From positions 124,001 to 188,000 of the forward strand of contig JAEZQY010000059.1 of the NCBI GenBank assembly GCA_023441055.1: a stretch of DNA of 64,000 nucleotides, written 5' to 3'. Below the pieces are notes generated by a model, which was not told the DNA's origin, ran no database searches, and worked only from the letters and a program-made list of their open reading frames with translations. The translations under genes and the position numbers were made by a program. Shown piece by piece: positions 61,212 to 64,000 of the stretch. The DNA comes from Bacillota bacterium. Lineage in GTDB: Bacteria > Bacillota > Bacilli > Paenibacillales > UBA4045. Each line of letters starts with the position of its first letter. Position 1 is the first letter of the stretch.

Positions 61212-62461
61212 TGAATCCCATTATCACCGCTGAAGGCTTAGGGAAAAAGTATAAGGTATACAGCAGTAAACGTAAGCGAATTTCTGAGTGGTTGACTAAT
61301 CGAAAAAAACATGATGAAAAATGGGTGCTGAGGGATGTCTCATTTACTTTAAATAAAGGGGAATCCCTTGGGCTTGTAGGTAGTAATGGTGCGGGCAAGA
61401 GTACATTGTTGAAATTGTTAACAGGTGTTACGAAACCTAGTGAGGGGACAATCGGAATTTCAGGTCGATTCGCGGCTTTACTTGAATTAGGAATGGGATT
61501 TCATCCTGAGTTTACTGGGCGACAAAACATCTATATTACTGGACAGCTACTAGGCTTAAGTAATGAGGAAATCAGCAGATTAATGCCTGAGATTGAAGAC
61601 TTTGCGGAGGTAGGGGATTATATCGACCGCCCGTTAAAGATATACTCTAGTGGAATGGCTGTCAGAGTGGCTTTTGCGGCAGCGACAGCGGTTAGACCCG
61701 ATATTTTGATTGTTGATGAGGCCCTATCGGTGGGTGATGCCTACTTCCAACACAAGTGCTTCCATCGCATTAGAAACTTTAAGGAGCAGGGTACTTCTCT
61801 ACTGTTCGTATCTCACGATGCTTCAGCAGTAAAGAATTTATGTGATAAAGCGATATTGTTAGATAAGGGTACCCTCGTTAAGGAAGGTAGACCAGAAGAG
61901 ATTTTGGATTATTACAATGCGGTCATCGCCCAACAGGAAGCTAATTATCTAATCAAGCAAAGTCAGGGATTAGGTGAGCGAATCACAACACGTTCTGGGA
62001 ATGGCAGTGCAGAAATTATAGATGTTCAAGTGATTGCGAATGGTGAGCTAACGAATGCTGTTCAAGTGGGCCAAGTGATTCAGATTGATGTGAGCATTCG
62101 TTTCAGCGAAACGGTAAATAACCCAACTATCGGAATTCTGATCAAGGATCGCCTGGGGAATGACATATTTGGCACAAACACTTTCTTCCAACAGCTGGAT
62201 GCTGGGGTTTGTATAGAGAATTCCATATACAAGGTCTCATTCATCGTGACTGTTAATTTGGGGCCTGGACATTATAGCTTGACGACAGCCATTCATAATG
62301 GCTCGAATCATATCCAGGGGAATTATGATTGGTGGGATCATTCTGTGATCCTGGAAGTACTTCCAGGAACAGAAAATTATTTTATAGGTTCAAGTTACAT
62401 GCCTGTTCAATGTTCAATCAGCGAAGTGAATGCAAATGAGGTCGTGAAGAATGAAGCGTAA
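61211..62461 (+). CDS. wzt: Polysaccharide ABC transporter ATP-binding protein with C-terminal glycan-binding domain (Wzt-like)
   Basis: A 416-residue ATPase. Walker A is GSNGAGKSTLLKLLTG (~residue 57), the signature is YSSGMAVRVAFAAA, Walker B is DILIVDEALSVGDAYF and the switch His is in LLFVSHDASAVK. Residues ~250-416 form a Wzt_C-type beta domain that in O-antigen exporters recognises the chain terminus, so export here may depend on a specific end cap on the glycan. The start overlaps the permease stop, and the 3' end overlaps the next gene by 11 bp. Confidence 0.93.
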   Translation: MNPIITAEGLGKKYKVYSSKRKRISEWLTNRKKHDEKWVLRDVSFTLNKGESLGLVGSNGAGKSTLLKLLTGVTKPSEGTIGISGRFAALLELGMGFHPEFTGRQNIYITGQLLGLSNEEISRLMPEIEDFAEVGDYIDRPLKIYSSGMAVRVAFAAATAVRPDILIVDEALSVGDAYFQHKCFHRIRNFKEQGTSLLFVSHDASAVKNLCDKAILLDKGTLVKEGRPEEILDYYNAVIAQQEANYLIKQSQGLGERITTRSGNGSAEIIDVQVIANGELTNAVQVGQVIQIDVSIRFSETVNNPTIGILIKDRLGNDIFGTNTFFQQLDAGVCIENSIYKVSFIVTVNLGPGHYSLTTAIHNGSNHIQGNYDWWDHSVILEVLPGTENYFIGSSYMPVQCSISEVNANEVVKNEA

Positions 62462-62888
62462 GGTCATGTTAATGGTGGCATCTGTATTGGCGATTGCTGT
62501 TTGCTGGTTACTATCAATATCTGTCGATGGGTCTAAAGACGGCATCTCTCTTCAGGTGACTTCAAGCACGATTATAAAAAGGGGTACTCCGCAGGAAACG
62601 ACAGTTGTTCGGATCAAAAACAATACAGACGAGAACATTAGTTCAGATCAAAATTATTACTTATCCTATCATTTACTGTCGGCTAGTGGTGCGATATTAG
62701 TGTTCGATAATATAAGAACAGAACTTCCAGAGATTAAACCTAAGCAAGTGATAGATGTTGTTATGAAAATTACGACGCCTAATGAAGTAGGAGAGTATAT
62801 ATTAGAAGTAGATCTCGTGGAAGAGGATATCAAGTGGTTAAGCGATACTGGTAATCCAGTCGCTCAGGGGAAGCTTGTGGTGAAATAG
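62451..62888 (+). CDS. Membrane-anchored small beta protein of unknown function
   Basis: A 145-residue protein with one N-terminal hydrophobic helix (residues ~5-24) and an extracellular ~110-residue domain. The domain's strand pattern (VVRIKNNTDENISSDQNYYL, LEVDLVEEDIKWL) resembles the Wzt_C fold of the adjacent ATPase, including an NNT-x-turn and the closing LEVDL strand. I cannot place it in a named family. The ATG overlaps the wzt 3' end by 11 bp, so it is co-translated with the exporter and may act on the exported chain outside the membrane. Confidence 0.65.
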   Translation: MKRKVMLMVASVLAIAVCWLLSISVDGSKDGISLQVTSSTIIKRGTPQETTVVRIKNNTDENISSDQNYYLSYHLLSASGAILVFDNIRTELPEIKPKQVIDVVMKITTPNEVGEYILEVDLVEEDIKWLSDTGNPVAQGKLVVK

Positions 62889-62920
62889 GGAGTGGAATAA
62901 TTTGAGAGGGCGTGTTTGTT

Positions 62921-63298
62921 GTGAAGCAAGATGTGGTAAATGTAGAGCAAATTATGATGGAAATCCGCAATAAAGTTAACACAAGACTAAAGAATTCCAC
63001 GAGTCAACATACTCCCCTACAACATGAGATCCAAAGAGCCCAAGTAGAGCGAATCAATTACAACTTCGATAAGAATGAGATTCATACGCTTAACTATCCG
63101 ATTACCTCGCATAGAAAGCTGCTGGGTCCATTGATCGTGAATGTCAAACGGACAATCAGAAAGGCACTTAGATGGATGATTGATCCAATACTAGAGAAGC
63201 AGAATCGGATCAATAATAGACAAAGTGCTGCAATGCAAGATTTGGTACATGAGATCAATATTTTGAAGGCAGAGCTTAGAAACCTGAAAGGTCAGTAG
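62921..63298 (+). CDS. Small basic, partly coiled-coil protein of unknown function
   Basis: A 125-residue protein with no signal peptide. The N-terminal half is polar and helical (EQIMMEIRNKVNTRLKN). A basic amphipathic stretch around residues 65-85 (KRTIRKALRWMIDPILEKQN) could lie on a membrane, and the C-terminal ~30 residues (MQDLVHEINILKAELRNLKG) have heptad spacing. Similar N-terminal pieces occur on glycan-modifying enzymes in polysaccharide operons, but no family is recognised. GTG 62921 lies 10 nt after GAGAGGG; GTG 62912 is only 1 nt after it. Confidence 0.6.
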   Translation: MKQDVVNVEQIMMEIRNKVNTRLKNSTSQHTPLQHEIQRAQVERINYNFDKNEIHTLNYPITSHRKLLGPLIVNVKRTIRKALRWMIDPILEKQNRINNRQSAAMQDLVHEINILKAELRNLKGQ

Positions 63299-63332
63299 GT
63301 TTTGAGAGATTGTACGGGGGGTTAATCGAATC

Positions 63333-64000
63333 ATGAAGTCAACAGATGAATCTGAATTAAGAGAAGAAATTAAAGAAAAGGTGCTCGTTCATAAGAAACG
63401 TATCCAATACCAGGTACATGATAGCTCTCCATCTGTTGCTAAGAATCCTGCTCCCACTTCATCTCCTCCTTCAAGTCTGCATATTCATGACCTGCTCAGT
63501 TACCACGATGAGTCATTCATTACACATGCATTTCAAGCTCTATTATTGCGTCAACCCGATTCAGAGGGCATGCTCTATTATCTGAGCAAACTACGGAATG
63601 GGACGATGAGTAAGCTGCAGATTATACACGAACTCATGGAGAGTGGAGAAGGAGTTAATCGTTCAAGCGAAATAGCTGGATTACAAAAGATGCTCAAACG
63701 GGAACAGATCAAGTCGATATTCATCGATAAGATTCCTGGTATTAGATATATCTTTAAGATTATTTACGGATGGATTAGGTACCCTAAGGAAAGAGCCTAT
63801 TTAGATAGATTAGAAAAGCACTATTTTGCATTATTTACAGAACAATCTCACGTTAATACAAGCTACATGGAGCGGATAGAGGTTCTCACAAACGAGGTTC
63901 ATATGCTTTGTGCAGATTTAGCTGATATGAATGTGCGATTACAACACAATCATCATGCTGGTAATCAGCTTGCTGATCAGCAAGTGCGGACTGAGCAACA
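63333..64000 (+). CDS. DUF4214 domain protein, 5' part (runs off the window)
   Basis: The frame is open from ATG 63333 to the window end (over 220 residues). After a polar, Pro/Ser-rich N-terminus there is a DUF4214 module (residues ~52-105: FITHAFQALLLRQPDSEGML then YLSKLRNGTMSKLQIIHELM), a unit often fused to glycosyltransferases or methyltransferases in surface-glycan loci. A basic IRYIFKIIYGWIRYPKERAY segment and a helical, coiled-coil-like region follow, echoing the architecture of the preceding small protein. The catalytic part, if any, lies beyond the window. GGGGGG lies 11 nt before the ATG. Confidence 0.75.
   Translation, partial: MKSTDESELREEIKEKVLVHKKRIQYQVHDSSPSVAKNPAPTSSPPSSLHIHDLLSYHDESFITHAFQALLLRQPDSEGMLYYLSKLRNGTMSKLQIIHELMESGEGVNRSSEIAGLQKMLKREQIKSIFIDKIPGIRYIFKIIYGWIRYPKERAYLDRLEKHYFALFTEQSHVNTSYMERIEVLTNEVHMLCADLADMNVRLQHNHHAGNQLADQQVRTEQ

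Noticed and set aside
1..64000. tRNA and rRNA genes
   Set aside because: No cloverleaf with a GTTCRA-type T-loop or rRNA core sequence was recognised on reading; a covariance search was not possible.

Overview
The window looks like a chromosome segment of an endospore-forming, flagellated Gram-positive bacterium of the Paenibacillaceae (Paenibacillus/Cohnella type). The evidence is the gene order nuoLMN - DUF1146 - murA - spoIID - spoIIQ and spoIIID - mbl - flhO - flhP, three separate proteins with SLH (S-layer homology) domains, and a csaB gene for the pyruvylated wall polymer that SLH domains bind. This is inferred from gene content only; there is no rRNA in the window.

Layout. 1-3369: end of the complex I operon (nuoL 3' end, nuoM, nuoN). 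3370-3943: intergenic region with an array of 20-bp palindromes, mostly every 52 bp. 3944-6793: secreted subtilase with SLH anchors. 6832-10581: DUF1146 protein, murA, spoIID and spoIIQ, with recognisable sporulation promoters. 10663-22925: an acetyltransferase, a LacI-type regulator and a sugar/amino-sugar cluster (CUT1 ABC importer without its own ATPase, two Gfo/Idh/MocA oxidoreductases, a large alpha/beta hydrolase, nagB-like and nagA genes), with a shared operator-like palindrome. 23058-26810: spoIIID, mbl, flhO, flhP and an EpuA-like membrane protein. 26868-28505: a 51-bp repeat array cut by an IS3-family element, followed by the 3' remnant of a broken gene. 28640-31542: pgsA-like, fabZ, phosphoglucomutase. 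31552-41037: wall-polymer genes (DUF5693, csaB, tagA, tagO, an MBOAT acyltransferase and its SGNH partner), interrupted by a third 52-bp repeat array and an Rpn-type nuclease gene. 41114-41785: an AbrB/PIN toxin-antitoxin pair with a frameshifted toxin. 41946-49320: two large SLH surface proteins, the second being the likely main S-layer protein, with two promoters and two in-frame start sites. 49373-51277: a group II intron (probably IIC) sitting exactly behind the S-layer terminator. 51345-64000: a visibly more AT-rich glycan region: an exported protein of unknown function, an O-antigen-ligase-like protein, a glycosyltransferase, the GDP-D-rhamnose pathway (manC, gmd, rmd), a Wzm/Wzt exporter and three poorly known proteins, the last running off the window.

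How it fits together. tagO and tagA start a wall-linked glycopolymer, csaB would pyruvylate it, and the MBOAT/SGNH pair may O-acetylate it. The subtilase and the two big surface proteins carry the SLH domains expected to bind that polymer. The distal cluster would make and export a D-rhamnose-containing glycan, possibly for the S-layer protein. The most unusual non-coding signals are three unrelated intergenic repeat arrays with the same 51-52 bp period, the cwp-like expression layout of the S-layer gene, and the intron placed on its terminator.
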